A stretch of DNA of 22,121 bases from a virus. Below, one piece after another: positions 14,878-22,121 of the stretch (within the stretch, counting starts at the first letter, position 1; each line of letters opens with the position of its first letter). A model generated the notes under the pieces. That model was not told the origin of the DNA and did no database searches. It saw nothing but the letters and a program-made list of their open reading frames with translations. The position numbers were made by a program, and so were the translations under genes. The stretch lies in IMG/VR virus record IMGVR_UViG_3300035698_017728, positions 1-22,121 of that record. The stretch is one strand, 5' to 3'.

Positions 14878-16242
14878 ATGCCAACCTTTGCTAATTTACC
14901 AGGAGCAACGGTAGAGATACTAGATCAAGGTCTACGCATCAGTAGACCACCCTCTGGTCCTAAAGTCCTCCTACTAGGTATGACTACTTCAACTGACGCG
15001 GATGCTGTTCCATACGTTCCATATTCTATGGCTACAAGTTCATTTACAGATACATATTTAATATTTAAAAATGCTGACGGGTCAATAAGCGAGATGAACC
15101 AAGCATTGTGTGAATGTTATGTTGCTGGTGGTAGGGATATAGAACTTATGAATATCCTACCAGTTGGATCTGGAGCTTTGAGATCTGACAATGATAGATA
15201 TGGGTATTTAGGAGAAGCGTATGATACAATAATGAATTATCCGGTTGATATTGTTGTGCCTGTTAGTGGACATTTGGATGCGTCTATTACCGCGAATTAC
15301 CATGATTTAGCTGGTGCGGCATCGGCGTGGAGCTACGGTTATCAATTAGCTAATTTCTGTTATCAAGCTACAAAAAATAATAATACATGTTTAGGTATAA
15401 TAGGTGTTAATAGTGCTACTAATAGTCCTTCAGGATCACCAACTCTTTCGGAAGTAGAAAGTTGGATACAGGATTTAGAAGCGTATACCAATTGTTCTTA
15501 TTTTGATGGAACAACAAACACTTCTGGTGGTACTCCAGGCAATTATTGTTTGGTTGCAACTAGTTATGAAGGACAACCGGCTAATTATGCTGGTGGTGAT
15601 GTTAAGGATTCTAAAGGAAATAAGGTTGATATAGGTGCTTATATTTCTATTGTTGCTGCTAATACTAGGGCAGCAAACACTTCTTCTGTAGAATTGTATC
15701 CAACACTTGGATATTATAATTCAGATGGTGCTGCTGCATATGCTGGTTTGATTGCTTCGTTGCCTGCTAAGAGTGCCCCAACTAATAAAGTTTTAGATGG
15801 AGTAACACTACAGCAGAATATTTCTGAAGCACAAGCAAATAGATTGGCTGGCGGTAGGTATGTTACTCTTTTGTCTAAAGCTAAGGGTATAGTTATTGCA
15901 AGTGCAATGACTGGTGCATACAATATAAGTCAGTATTATCGATCTGATTTTGTTAGGTTAACAACTGTTAGAATAGTACATGATGCTGTAAATTATGTAA
16001 GAGAAGTAGCAGATCAGTTCATTGGTGAGCCTAATAGTGCTCCTCAGAGAAATGCAATGGCTACAGCTATTGAAAATGCTCTAAAGTCAATGCAAGAAGG
16101 TGGAGCTTTACGTAGATTTGATTTTAATGTATATGCATCGCCCACAGATCAAGTATTGGGTAATGCTACTGTTGAGTTGGTTTTAGTTCCAGCGTTTGAA
16201 TTGCAACAAGTAACTGTAGTTGTTGCCCTTACCTCTGAATAA
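14878..16242 (+). CDS. Contractile tail sheath protein
   Basis: This is the outer polymer of the tail that contracts to drive the tube through the host envelope. The 454-residue protein begins with the usual sheath opening MPTFANLPGATVEILDQG, a segment near the N-terminus that extends into neighbouring subunits. The C-terminal part is the recognisable conserved sheath domain: TTVRIVHDAVNYVREVADQF (about 362-381), then a segment ending in ENALKSMQEGGALRRFDFNV (about 400-419) and a final strand AFELQQVTVVVALTSE. Between them lie variable surface regions rich in Ala, Gly, Ser and Thr. The gene shows that the phage has a contractile (myovirus) tail. The A-rich leader repeat and AGGAGG upstream indicate strong translation. 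Confidence 0.9.
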   Translation: MPTFANLPGATVEILDQGLRISRPPSGPKVLLLGMTTSTDADAVPYVPYSMATSSFTDTYLIFKNADGSISEMNQALCECYVAGGRDIELMNILPVGSGALRSDNDRYGYLGEAYDTIMNYPVDIVVPVSGHLDASITANYHDLAGAASAWSYGYQLANFCYQATKNNNTCLGIIGVNSATNSPSGSPTLSEVESWIQDLEAYTNCSYFDGTTNTSGGTPGNYCLVATSYEGQPANYAGGDVKDSKGNKVDIGAYISIVAANTRAANTSSVELYPTLGYYNSDGAAAYAGLIASLPAKSAPTNKVLDGVTLQQNISEAQANRLAGGRYVTLLSKAKGIVIASAMTGAYNISQYYRSDFVRLTTVRIVHDAVNYVREVADQFIGEPNSAPQRNAMATAIENALKSMQEGGALRRFDFNVYASPTDQVLGNATVELVLVPAFELQQVTVVVALTSE

Positions 16243-16263
16243 GACTAGAAAAGGAGAATAAAC

Positions 16264-16875
16264 ATGCCAGTTAGCGAATATACGAGAAGTTATAATTCTT
16301 TCTCCGGCGTTGATATAAAAGCAACGTTCGGTGGAAAAGTTATTGGAGAACTTCAGGGTGTGTCCTATTCTGTGACAAGGGAAAAAGCCCCGATATATAC
16401 TATGGGATCAGCTGATCCTCGTTCTTTTTCTAGAGGAAAAAGAGGAATAGCTGGAACCGTAATATTCACAGTATTTGACAGGAGTGCTCTGTTAGAAATT
16501 TTTAGAAGTATGGAAGATAGATCTGGCTGGTTCTTTGCTCACGATACTGATGTTCAAAAACATACAGCAGAAGAAGCAAAAGGTAGTCAGGTTTGGCAAG
16601 ATGTAAATACAGATAACTCATGGCAACCACCATGGTATCCTGACCAAATTCCGCCGTTTGATATTGTTTTAACTGCGGCAAATGAATATGGTCAAGTAGC
16701 GCAAATGTCTATAAGGGGTGTAGAAATTCTAAATGAAGGATCTGGAATGTCGATAGATGACATTGTAACCGAGGAAACTATGACTTTTGTCGCTCGCGAG
16801 ATCCTACCTTGGAAAGCATCTTACTCTGATGTATCATCTACTAAGACTTGGGCTGGAACCGGTGGAACTGCTTAA
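16264..16875 (+). CDS. Tail tube protein (paralogue A)
   Basis: The gene directly after the sheath is the expected place for the tail tube. The 203-residue protein has SFSGVDIKATFGGKVIGELQ followed by SYSVTREKAPIYTMGSADPR and SRGKRGIAGTVIFTVFD (about 12-75), then the C-terminal block IPPFDIVLTAANEYGQ, MSIRGVEILNEGSGMSIDDI and EETMTFVAREI (about 130-190). These alternating strands are typical of tube subunits that form stacked rings. The same blocks are found in the next gene, and weakly in the third. GGAG precedes the ATG. A very stable hairpin follows the stop, as after the capsid gene. Being shortest and followed by that hairpin, it is my best candidate for the main tube protein. Confidence 0.8.
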   Translation: MPVSEYTRSYNSFSGVDIKATFGGKVIGELQGVSYSVTREKAPIYTMGSADPRSFSRGKRGIAGTVIFTVFDRSALLEIFRSMEDRSGWFFAHDTDVQKHTAEEAKGSQVWQDVNTDNSWQPPWYPDQIPPFDIVLTAANEYGQVAQMSIRGVEILNEGSGMSIDDIVTEETMTFVAREILPWKASYSDVSSTKTWAGTGGTA

Positions 16876-16886
16876 TAAATAATTGA

Positions 16887-16918
16887 CTAGGGTCTTCGGA
16901 TTGCTCCGTAGGCCCTAG
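16887..16918 (+). promoter_or_regulatory. Very stable hairpin after tail tube gene A, no U-tract
   Basis: CTAGGGTCTTCGGA (16887-16900) pairs with TCCGTAGGCCCTAG (16905-16918) with a single U-U mismatch and one G-U, around a TTGC loop. No run of T follows (CGCAACATGG), so it is not a typical terminator. Its place mirrors the hairpin after the capsid gene; mRNA stabilisation or partial termination is the likely role. Confidence 0.65.
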
Positions 16919-16935
16919 CGCAACATGGGAGATAT

Positions 16936-17715
16936 ATGGGATTTCTTACTGGCTGGGAAAACGATATAAATGAGTTAATCCATACCCCTTATTGGTGGCC
17001 CCTAGGGGATAAGGGATATTCTAAAAATCAGACAGAGAATGAAAAGAAAGCCAGAAGAAGGGCTCAAGAGGGAGTGCAAAACTATTCTAGCAATAGTTAT
17101 GGATTCTTTAATTCGTTTTCTGGGGCTGATATAATAGCTTATATACACATCCCACCACAGGAAATAAGCGGTAACGATATAGCAGGGCCACATTCTAAAA
17201 CAGAAGCAGTGGTTGGTGTTTTAGGAACGTTACAAACTATAAGTTATAGTACTTTTAGAGATGTCCAGCCCGTAAGAGCATTAGGTAAGACTTATCCATT
17301 ATCATACACTAGGGGACCTAGAACAATAGCAGGCACAATGATTTGGACTACGCTTGATCAATATGTTTTAGCGGAAGCATTAAAATATTCCTACGTAGAT
17401 AGCTATGATCCCACCACCATCTTAATAGACCAAATCCCTCCATTTAATATCATAATCACTTTCAACAATGAATATGGCGATGTTGCAACTATGGGAATAT
17501 ATGGGATAAGAATGGTGAACGAAGGCAGTACCTTTAGTATAGATGATATGATAACTGAGCAAACCAATACTTATGTAGCTTCTGATATAGATATGTTGCA
17601 CAAGGGCCCACCATTTAGAAAGAGTAAAACACTTCCAGGCCTTAGGACTGGTACGGATGTTTTGCTAAAAGAAGCTAGGAAAAGAATGAGCTCACACAGG
17701 AGTACCTTACAATAA
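16936..17715 (+). CDS. Tail tube-like protein (paralogue B)
   Basis: A clear relative of the preceding gene. Shared blocks are FNSFSGADI versus YNSFSGVDI; TISYSTFRDVQPVRALGKTYPLSYTRG versus the VSYSVTREKAPIYTMG...SFSRG block; GPRTIAGTMIWT versus GKRGIAGTVIFT; and DQIPPFNIIITFNNEYGDVA followed by GIRMVNEGSTFSIDDMITEQ versus the matching block in A. It is longer (259 residues), with about 55 extra N-terminal residues, an insert after SGADI (IPPQEISGNDIAGPHSKTEA) and a basic C-terminal tail. It is likely a specialised tube subunit at an end of the tail (initiator or completion ring). GGGAG lies just before the ATG, and its stop overlaps the next start (TAATG). Confidence 0.75.
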   Translation: MGFLTGWENDINELIHTPYWWPLGDKGYSKNQTENEKKARRRAQEGVQNYSSNSYGFFNSFSGADIIAYIHIPPQEISGNDIAGPHSKTEAVVGVLGTLQTISYSTFRDVQPVRALGKTYPLSYTRGPRTIAGTMIWTTLDQYVLAEALKYSYVDSYDPTTILIDQIPPFNIIITFNNEYGDVATMGIYGIRMVNEGSTFSIDDMITEQTNTYVASDIDMLHKGPPFRKSKTLPGLRTGTDVLLKEARKRMSSHRSTLQ

Positions 17716-18479
17716 TGGAATTAGGTAACAGTAATTATTATGAAAAAGGGTCTGTAAATAAGTTTGATTTTTATTCTGGGTCTCAAATTACCATATGGTT
17801 TGGTGATATTATGGTAGATGATATAGGCGCGATACAGTGGAATAGGACCCAAAATAAACGTCCTATCTACGGGTATGCTTCGCAACAGTTTGATGCTGTT
17901 GCAAATGGTACCATAATGATTCAAGGGAATTTTATTATAAATTTTAGACAGCGTGGTTATCTTTCAGTAATCCTTAATGAAATAAAATATCTGTACAAAA
18001 GGTACACTGGGAGCACAAAAGATGATGAAATAGAAAGCCCAAACATGGATCGCTGGGGTACAGTTAGAGAGTTGGTTGGTTTACATTTAAGAAATGGAAC
18101 ATTTGGTCCAGGCACAACAGCTGAAATAAAAAATATAGGCGATAGTCCTGACTTCATGCATCTAGCAAAAGTGTATGAAGATGTTATATGGGGAGAAAAG
18201 GATAAGGGAAGTTATCCAGAATACAACCAAATATGGCCAGCAGATGTTCAGCAATCAAGAAATATTCCAGATGGTTTTAATATACTAATAACTTATGGAG
18301 ATACTAGCGGGAACGAAGCCAGGACACTTAATGATCAACTTCAATCCACAACAAAATCACTTGTTGGAGTACATTTGACTGGCGAATCACAGATAATACA
18401 GGTTGGAGGACAACCCACTCAAGAACAGTATGATTTTATAGCAAGAGGTACTGATGAATATATCGGTACTACAACGTAA
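17715..18479 (+). CDS. Tail tube-like protein (paralogue C, divergent)
   Basis: A more distant relative in the same series. FDFYSGSQITIWFGDIMVDD aligns with the NSFSGVDIKATFGGKVIGEL block of A; GAIQWNRTQNKRPIYGYASQ aligns with the VSYSVTREKAPIYTMGSA block; NGTIMIQGNFIINF aligns with the IAGTVIFTVF block; and IPDGFNILITYGD with the IPPFNIIITF block, followed by SLVGVHLTGESQIIQ where A and B have their MSIRGVEILNEGS-type strand. The 254-residue length includes a charged insertion around 90-190. A position as an end-of-tail or baseplate-proximal tube subunit is plausible. AGGAG at 17698-17702 lies 12 bases before the ATG; translational coupling through the overlapping stop is likely. Confidence 0.65.
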   Translation: MELGNSNYYEKGSVNKFDFYSGSQITIWFGDIMVDDIGAIQWNRTQNKRPIYGYASQQFDAVANGTIMIQGNFIINFRQRGYLSVILNEIKYLYKRYTGSTKDDEIESPNMDRWGTVRELVGLHLRNGTFGPGTTAEIKNIGDSPDFMHLAKVYEDVIWGEKDKGSYPEYNQIWPADVQQSRNIPDGFNILITYGDTSGNEARTLNDQLQSTTKSLVGVHLTGESQIIQVGGQPTQEQYDFIARGTDEYIGTTT

Positions 18480-18493
18480 GGAGGGGTAGAAAT

Positions 18494-18838
18494 ATGCAAG
18501 AGAAAGATAATCCATTAGAAATAGTTAACGGTCCGACTCAAGAAAAGATTAATGAATGGAAGGTTAAATTTGGTGATATATTTGTTACTAGCTTAGGCAA
18601 CGATAAGTATATTTATAGACCATTGAAGAGATTTGAATACAAACAAATTCTCCAGACAGCTCAAAACCCAGAAAATAAAGCATTCGCTGAGGAAAAGGTT
18701 GCAGAGAAATGTATTATTTGGCCTAAATTAGACGCTGCTAAATTTTCTATGTTAAAAGCTGGCACAATATCTACTTTGGTTGATTTGGTAATGGTAGCTT
18801 CTGATTTTGGCGTTAGCGAAGAACCAAGAAAGTTGTAA
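18494..18838 (+). CDS. Tail assembly chaperone 1
   Basis: A short protein (114 residues) between tube genes and the giant gene, where tail assembly chaperones lie. It has KINEWKVKFGDIFVTSLGND, KYIYRPLKRFEYKQIL and a helical C-terminal half (EEKVAEKCIIWPKLDAAKFS). These features match the next protein: RWKNKYKNIYCVKVRDN, FYIFRLLTRGEYLNIF and LEECLLHP. Such proteins keep the tape measure soluble while the tail is built and are not in the finished virion. AAGGAGGGG is placed 9 bases before the ATG. The stop TAA at 18836-18838 is in the same frame as the next gene. Confidence 0.7.
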   Translation: MQEKDNPLEIVNGPTQEKINEWKVKFGDIFVTSLGNDKYIYRPLKRFEYKQILQTAQNPENKAFAEEKVAEKCIIWPKLDAAKFSMLKAGTISTLVDLVMVASDFGVSEEPRKL

Positions 18839-18844
18839 CATGAA

Positions 18845-19450
18845 ATGCAAGAAATATATGAATACATAAAATCTCATTCTTTATACGATGATCTTTTAAG
18901 ATGGAAAAATAAATATAAGAATATATATTGCGTAAAAGTCAGAGATAATTTTTACATATTCCGGCTTTTAACGAGAGGTGAATACCTAAATATATTTAAT
19001 TTACAACAGCACTCTTCTTACAGTATTGACGATATGGTATTGGAAGAATGTTTATTGCATCCTTTATATAAAAAAGAATGGATGGACAATCGATTAGCTG
19101 GAGAGATAGATTTTTTATCCAAATCTGTTGTAAAGGTTTCTGGTTTTTCCAGAGAAAATGAGTTATTAAATGATGTGGAGCAAGAAAGATCTAAGATAGA
19201 AAGATTGGATAATCAAATATTAGTATTGATTTGTAAAGCGTTTCCTCATCTAAACCTAGAGGATGTCGATAATATGGACTATCCTACATTACTTCGATAT
19301 CTAACAATAGCAGAAACCATTTTAGACGTAAAATTAACCATAGAAAAACCACAAAAACAAGGAAAAATAGATTTTGATAAAGAAAACTACAAGTTAACTG
19401 GTAGTAGTAAATCTATTTTTAATACTAAAAAACCAAAAGAGGAGATGTAA
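18845..19450 (+). CDS. Tail assembly chaperone 2 (extended paralogue)
   Basis: This 201-residue protein repeats the chaperone pattern of its neighbour in residues about 12-100, then adds a charged helical region (ENELLNDVEQERSKIERLDN, about 103-122), a compact helical segment (AFPHLNLEDVDNMDYPTLLR) and a Lys-rich tail. In lambda the second chaperone is made as a G-T fusion by a -1 frameshift; here the second gene lies in the same frame as the first, two codons after the first's TAA, so a frameshift cannot fuse them and only readthrough or reinitiation could. The start has no strong ribosome binding site (weak AAGAAAG 12 bases upstream), so coupling to the first gene is likely. Confidence 0.7.
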   Translation: MQEIYEYIKSHSLYDDLLRWKNKYKNIYCVKVRDNFYIFRLLTRGEYLNIFNLQQHSSYSIDDMVLEECLLHPLYKKEWMDNRLAGEIDFLSKSVVKVSGFSRENELLNDVEQERSKIERLDNQILVLICKAFPHLNLEDVDNMDYPTLLRYLTIAETILDVKLTIEKPQKQGKIDFDKENYKLTGSSKSIFNTKKPKEEM

Positions 19451-19477
19451 AGCCACAATAGTCTCCTCTTTTTTTTT
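19435..19477 (+). terminator. Strong intrinsic terminator after the chaperone genes
   Basis: AAAAGAGGAGA (19435-19445) pairs perfectly with TCTCCTCTTTT (19462-19472) around a 16-base loop, and the 3' arm runs into nine consecutive T (19469-19477). The 5' arm lies inside the end of the chaperone 2 gene and its TAA is in the loop. This is the clearest Rho-independent terminator in the window. The giant gene's ATG is only 12 bases after the last T, so that gene must be reached by readthrough or antitermination. Confidence 0.85.
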
Positions 19478-19488
19478 ATAGGTGCAGT

Positions 19489-22121
19489 ATGCCATTTAAT
19501 TCTGATCGTTATTTAAATAATACAGAAGATACCATAGCCTCTCAGAAGAGAATTGAGAGGGATGGAAGTGGTGTGTATGGTGCAGCGGTATTGGCTGGCA
19601 GTGTTGCAGCATTTGTATTGTTACGTCGTAAAATAGCACTTACTAGATTATTCTCTAAACAGATTAAGAGTATTGGTCAAGCAGGAGAAGGGCTTTCAAA
19701 GCATATCTTGAGAGCTGAGATGGATACTACAAAGCCTTTTTTATCTAAGATTGCAGATGTAACACGAAATTGGTGGGAGGCAAGTAAAAAAGCATTACCA
19801 ACTGCAAGGGAACAATATGGTCTAGCTGTAAGTAGATACCAACAATATGAGAGTACTCTAAGTCGCGGAGCATCACGTCTCAATTTGTCAATGATGCCCA
19901 CCGTTGAAGAGGCTGGAATAAGTGGTTGGAATACGTTTTTAAAAGGTCCAGCAGTTGCAGCAATTGCGCCTCGTGCTACTATGGGTATTCCTGGACGTAA
20001 TTTAACATCTGGCGGATATGGTGGAATAGCCATTGGTAAGAATTTTTACAGAATAGGCGCTAAGGGAGATACCCGTAAAGTATTTAAGAATATAGAATTA
20101 AATATCCCAGCTATTGGCGGAAGAATGGAAGAATTGCGACTGGGATTAGTAGAACATGGTAAGGGGTATAGAACTACAGAAGAATTTATAGAGAAAGCTT
20201 TGATTCCTCGTGGAACACTTCAGGAGGAATCCAGGAGAATGGTTGCAGAGAAGTATTTAAAGGGTCTTGGTGTTACGCGTGTTGGTAGCAGCATAAAGGA
20301 AATGCTCCCAATAGAGGATGCCACTTATAAGCAAGTAATAGAAACTTTTAGTAAAATAAAAGAACAAAGACCAGACCTTTCTCATATAATTACTCCTGGA
20401 AAATTGTTCAAGAAAGAAGCTGGGGCTATCCAAACTTCTTATAAAAAAGCCCTAGAAACACTAGTAGCACAAGAGATAAAGAAACCAACGGTAAATGCAG
20501 CATACAAAGCCTATAGAGCACAGGTTGGAATTGGGATAGGGGAAATGTATGCGAGGCATGGTGCTGGAGGATGGCCCGTAGTCTCACCTAAATGGTGGAC
20601 AAAGCATATAGGAAAAGCCTTAGAATCTGGCTATAAACATCCTACAACTGGCAGATTTATGCCTACACAAGCAAGGGTATATGCTAAACCGGGGTTGCGT
20701 CCTTCCACTGTAGCTGGTATGTGGAGTCGCGGGGTTAAGGGGGAATTCTATGCAACTCAAGCTGGAAGAAGAGTTCAAAGAGCCCTTTTAAGTATTTCAG
20801 AAGGAACTTTTTATAGAGCAGGAGAAGAAATACTTGGTCTTGGAATAACAACTAGAAGAAATGTTGCTACAGATTTTATAAGCAATCTATTGAAGGCTCA
20901 TCCTCAATCTTGGACTGGATATGCAGTAAGAAGACATTTTGGTATGGCAAGGTTGGTTGGGTATGGTTTTGGTGCTTATCATACCTTTAGGTTTGTCAAT
21001 TACCTTGCAAGGCAAGCAACTGGTGGATGGGGCGTTACTGATGTTGCTGGTAAAATGTATACCAGTGGAAGAGAGCTTCAACAAAACTTATTAAATCAAG
21101 TTGGAGCCGTAAATACATTCAGGGAGATAGAAAAAGCTTTCCCTGGTACCATAAAAAGTCCAGTTTCGCATGCTATGAGAATGACTGCGCCAGTCTGGAT
21201 GGCTGCAGCTGGCTCACATGGAGTCGGTCCATCCAAAGGTTTGGAGTTGTTTGGTAAAAAAATAATACCAGGATTTAAAGCTTTTGGTTTTAAGGGTGCG
21301 GGAAGAAAGGGCGGACTAATTGGTCTTGCTCTTGGAATAGCTACGGCATTAATTACGTGGGGAGATATTACCCAAAGTCCAGAAGAACTACATAAGATAT
21401 TTACCGGAGAACAGGATGTACCAATAAGAAAAGGAAGATACTGGCCGTTTGGTAAGACACCCTTCTTTGGTGGCAAAGCAATGTATTGGCGTCCACATTG
21501 GTATCCTATGATGAGAAGCCGCTATAGGCATAGTGGTGACTTATGGGAATCAGAAACAGAAGAGATGGCCCAGGGTACTCCATTTTCTCCAATATTAGCT
21601 CCATTTTTGCAAGGAAGAATGTGGGATCCATATTATTGGGAAAAGAAGCATTACGCCGATAGGCCTTACCCAATGACAGGCGAGTTGTTTGAACCGACGA
21701 TGCCATTCGCATGGCTTGGTAATATGACCATCGGTCAACTTGTAAAGCCTCAAAAACCAATGCATCGGGAATATTGGGGAACACCGCAAGAAGAACCAGC
21801 GGATAGGGGAATCATTCCTTTTGCAGCAGGGTCCTTAGGGATGCGCCCATTGGCTCCAGAAGGTATGTTACCTACTGTTACGCCTGATTCTACCAATTGG
21901 AATGCTGGTATGGCAATGTATACCCTAACTGAGCAAATGGGTTTACGTGGTTTTATGCTTCAACAATTTGCAGAGGGTTTAACTGGTAGACCTGATTTTC
22001 TTCCAGAAGGACCAGTAGTTGAAAGTTCTCGTAAAGCAACTGGTTATGAAAGGGAATATTGGGGATTAAACATAGGTGATCCAGGTGGTTTTACTGAATT
22101 ATTTAGAAGGGTTCTTCCACA
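19489..22121 (+). CDS. Giant virion protein in tape-measure position (3' end outside window)
   Basis: An open frame of 877 codons with no stop to the window edge, so the protein is partial. It lies just after the tail assembly chaperones, the position of the tape measure, which sets tail length and is ejected with the DNA. A hydrophobic segment lies near the N-terminus (GVYGAAVLAGSVAAFVLL, about 29-46) and another at about 608-624 (GLIGLALGIATALITW). It is Gly/Ala/Arg-rich and basic. A striking region at about 643-680 (DVPIRKGRYWPFGKTPFFGG, then YWRPHWYP) is full of Trp, Tyr, Pro and His, unusual for the helical tape measures; I recall similar segments in large uncharacterised phage proteins. 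AGGTG a few bases before ATG 19489 is only a moderate ribosome binding site. Confidence 0.75.
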   Translation, partial: MPFNSDRYLNNTEDTIASQKRIERDGSGVYGAAVLAGSVAAFVLLRRKIALTRLFSKQIKSIGQAGEGLSKHILRAEMDTTKPFLSKIADVTRNWWEASKKALPTAREQYGLAVSRYQQYESTLSRGASRLNLSMMPTVEEAGISGWNTFLKGPAVAAIAPRATMGIPGRNLTSGGYGGIAIGKNFYRIGAKGDTRKVFKNIELNIPAIGGRMEELRLGLVEHGKGYRTTEEFIEKALIPRGTLQEESRRMVAEKYLKGLGVTRVGSSIKEMLPIEDATYKQVIETFSKIKEQRPDLSHIITPGKLFKKEAGAIQTSYKKALETLVAQEIKKPTVNAAYKAYRAQVGIGIGEMYARHGAGGWPVVSPKWWTKHIGKALESGYKHPTTGRFMPTQARVYAKPGLRPSTVAGMWSRGVKGEFYATQAGRRVQRALLSISEGTFYRAGEEILGLGITTRRNVATDFISNLLKAHPQSWTGYAVRRHFGMARLVGYGFGAYHTFRFVNYLARQATGGWGVTDVAGKMYTSGRELQQNLLNQVGAVNTFREIEKAFPGTIKSPVSHAMRMTAPVWMAAAGSHGVGPSKGLELFGKKIIPGFKAFGFKGAGRKGGLIGLALGIATALITWGDITQSPEELHKIFTGEQDVPIRKGRYWPFGKTPFFGGKAMYWRPHWYPMMRSRYRHSGDLWESETEEMAQGTPFSPILAPFLQGRMWDPYYWEKKHYADRPYPMTGELFEPTMPFAWLGNMTIGQLVKPQKPMHREYWGTPQEEPADRGIIPFAAGSLGMRPLAPEGMLPTVTPDSTNWNAGMAMYTLTEQMGLRGFMLQQFAEGLTGRPDFLPEGPVVESSRKATGYEREYWGLNIGDPGGFTELFRRVLP

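Noticed and set aside
16883-16888. TTGACT as a -35 box after tail tube gene A
   Set aside because: No -10-like hexamer lies 16-18 bases downstream; that space is the hairpin.
18815-18850. A -1 frameshift site joining the two tail chaperones
   Set aside because: The two genes are in the same frame, and no X-XXY-YYZ heptamer is seen near the first stop.
2-19450. Alternative genetic code with TGA as sense codon
   Set aside because: All genes are full length under the standard bacterial code and none needs an in-frame TGA to be read through.
20222-20241. Internal start in the giant gene (AGGAGG then in-frame ATG)
   Set aside because: AGGAGG lies 11 bases before the ATG and a second AGGAG only one base before it; no domain border is evident, so chance in a Glu/Arg-rich segment is more likely.
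2-22121. tRNA genes, CRISPR arrays, insertion sequences or an att site
   Set aside because: I looked in the intergenic gaps and found none; all gaps are short (at most 125 bases) and are described above.

Overview
This window is the head and tail building module of a tailed double-stranded DNA phage (Caudoviricetes) with a contractile tail, i.e. myovirus morphology. The call rests on recognisable gene products in the canonical order: HNH endonuclease, large terminase, portal, prohead protease fused to a scaffold, major capsid protein, neck proteins, tail sheath, tail tube proteins, tail assembly chaperones, and a very large protein in the tape-measure position. All genes are on the + strand and tightly packed, many with stop/start overlaps of one base. 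The DNA is AT-rich, Arg is mostly AGA/AGG, Ile is often ATA, and most starts follow strong AGGAGG-type ribosome binding sites. This fits a phage of a Bacillota-like or similar AT-rich bacterium, but the host cannot be fixed from the sequence. No integrase, repressor, lysis gene, tRNA, CRISPR array or insertion sequence is visible, and I could not identify a small terminase.

Layout. 1-1034: the end of an upstream virion-type gene, an HNH nuclease, and a tiny basic protein overlapping it. 1035-1159: a 125-base leader with a tandem repeat that can pair in two ways, ahead of a terminase start that lacks a Shine-Dalgarno sequence. 1160-2995: large terminase. 2996-3100: a GC-rich, foldable intergenic element. 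3101-6842: a 570-residue protein of unknown function, the portal and a 51-residue basic protein. 6861-11317: a beta-rich virion protein, the protease-scaffold fusion (with a good internal start for a free scaffold), a likely decoration protein and the HK97-fold capsid protein, followed by a stable hairpin. 11395-14852: connector genes, including an adaptor-like domain carrying two Ig-like domains, a cysteine-motif stopper-like protein and a tail-completion protein. 14878-18479: sheath and three related tube-type proteins, the first followed by a second strong hairpin. 18494-19450: two related tail assembly chaperones and a strong intrinsic terminator. 19489 to the end: an open giant gene.

Together these genes assemble a prohead around a portal and scaffold, mature it by proteolysis, package DNA, close the head through neck proteins, and build a contractile tail. 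The less ordinary points are the internal scaffold start, the three tube-type paralogues, the Ig-adaptor fusion, two candidate structured RNAs flanking the terminase gene, two hairpins placed after highly expressed genes, and a terminator only 12 bases upstream of the giant tail gene.
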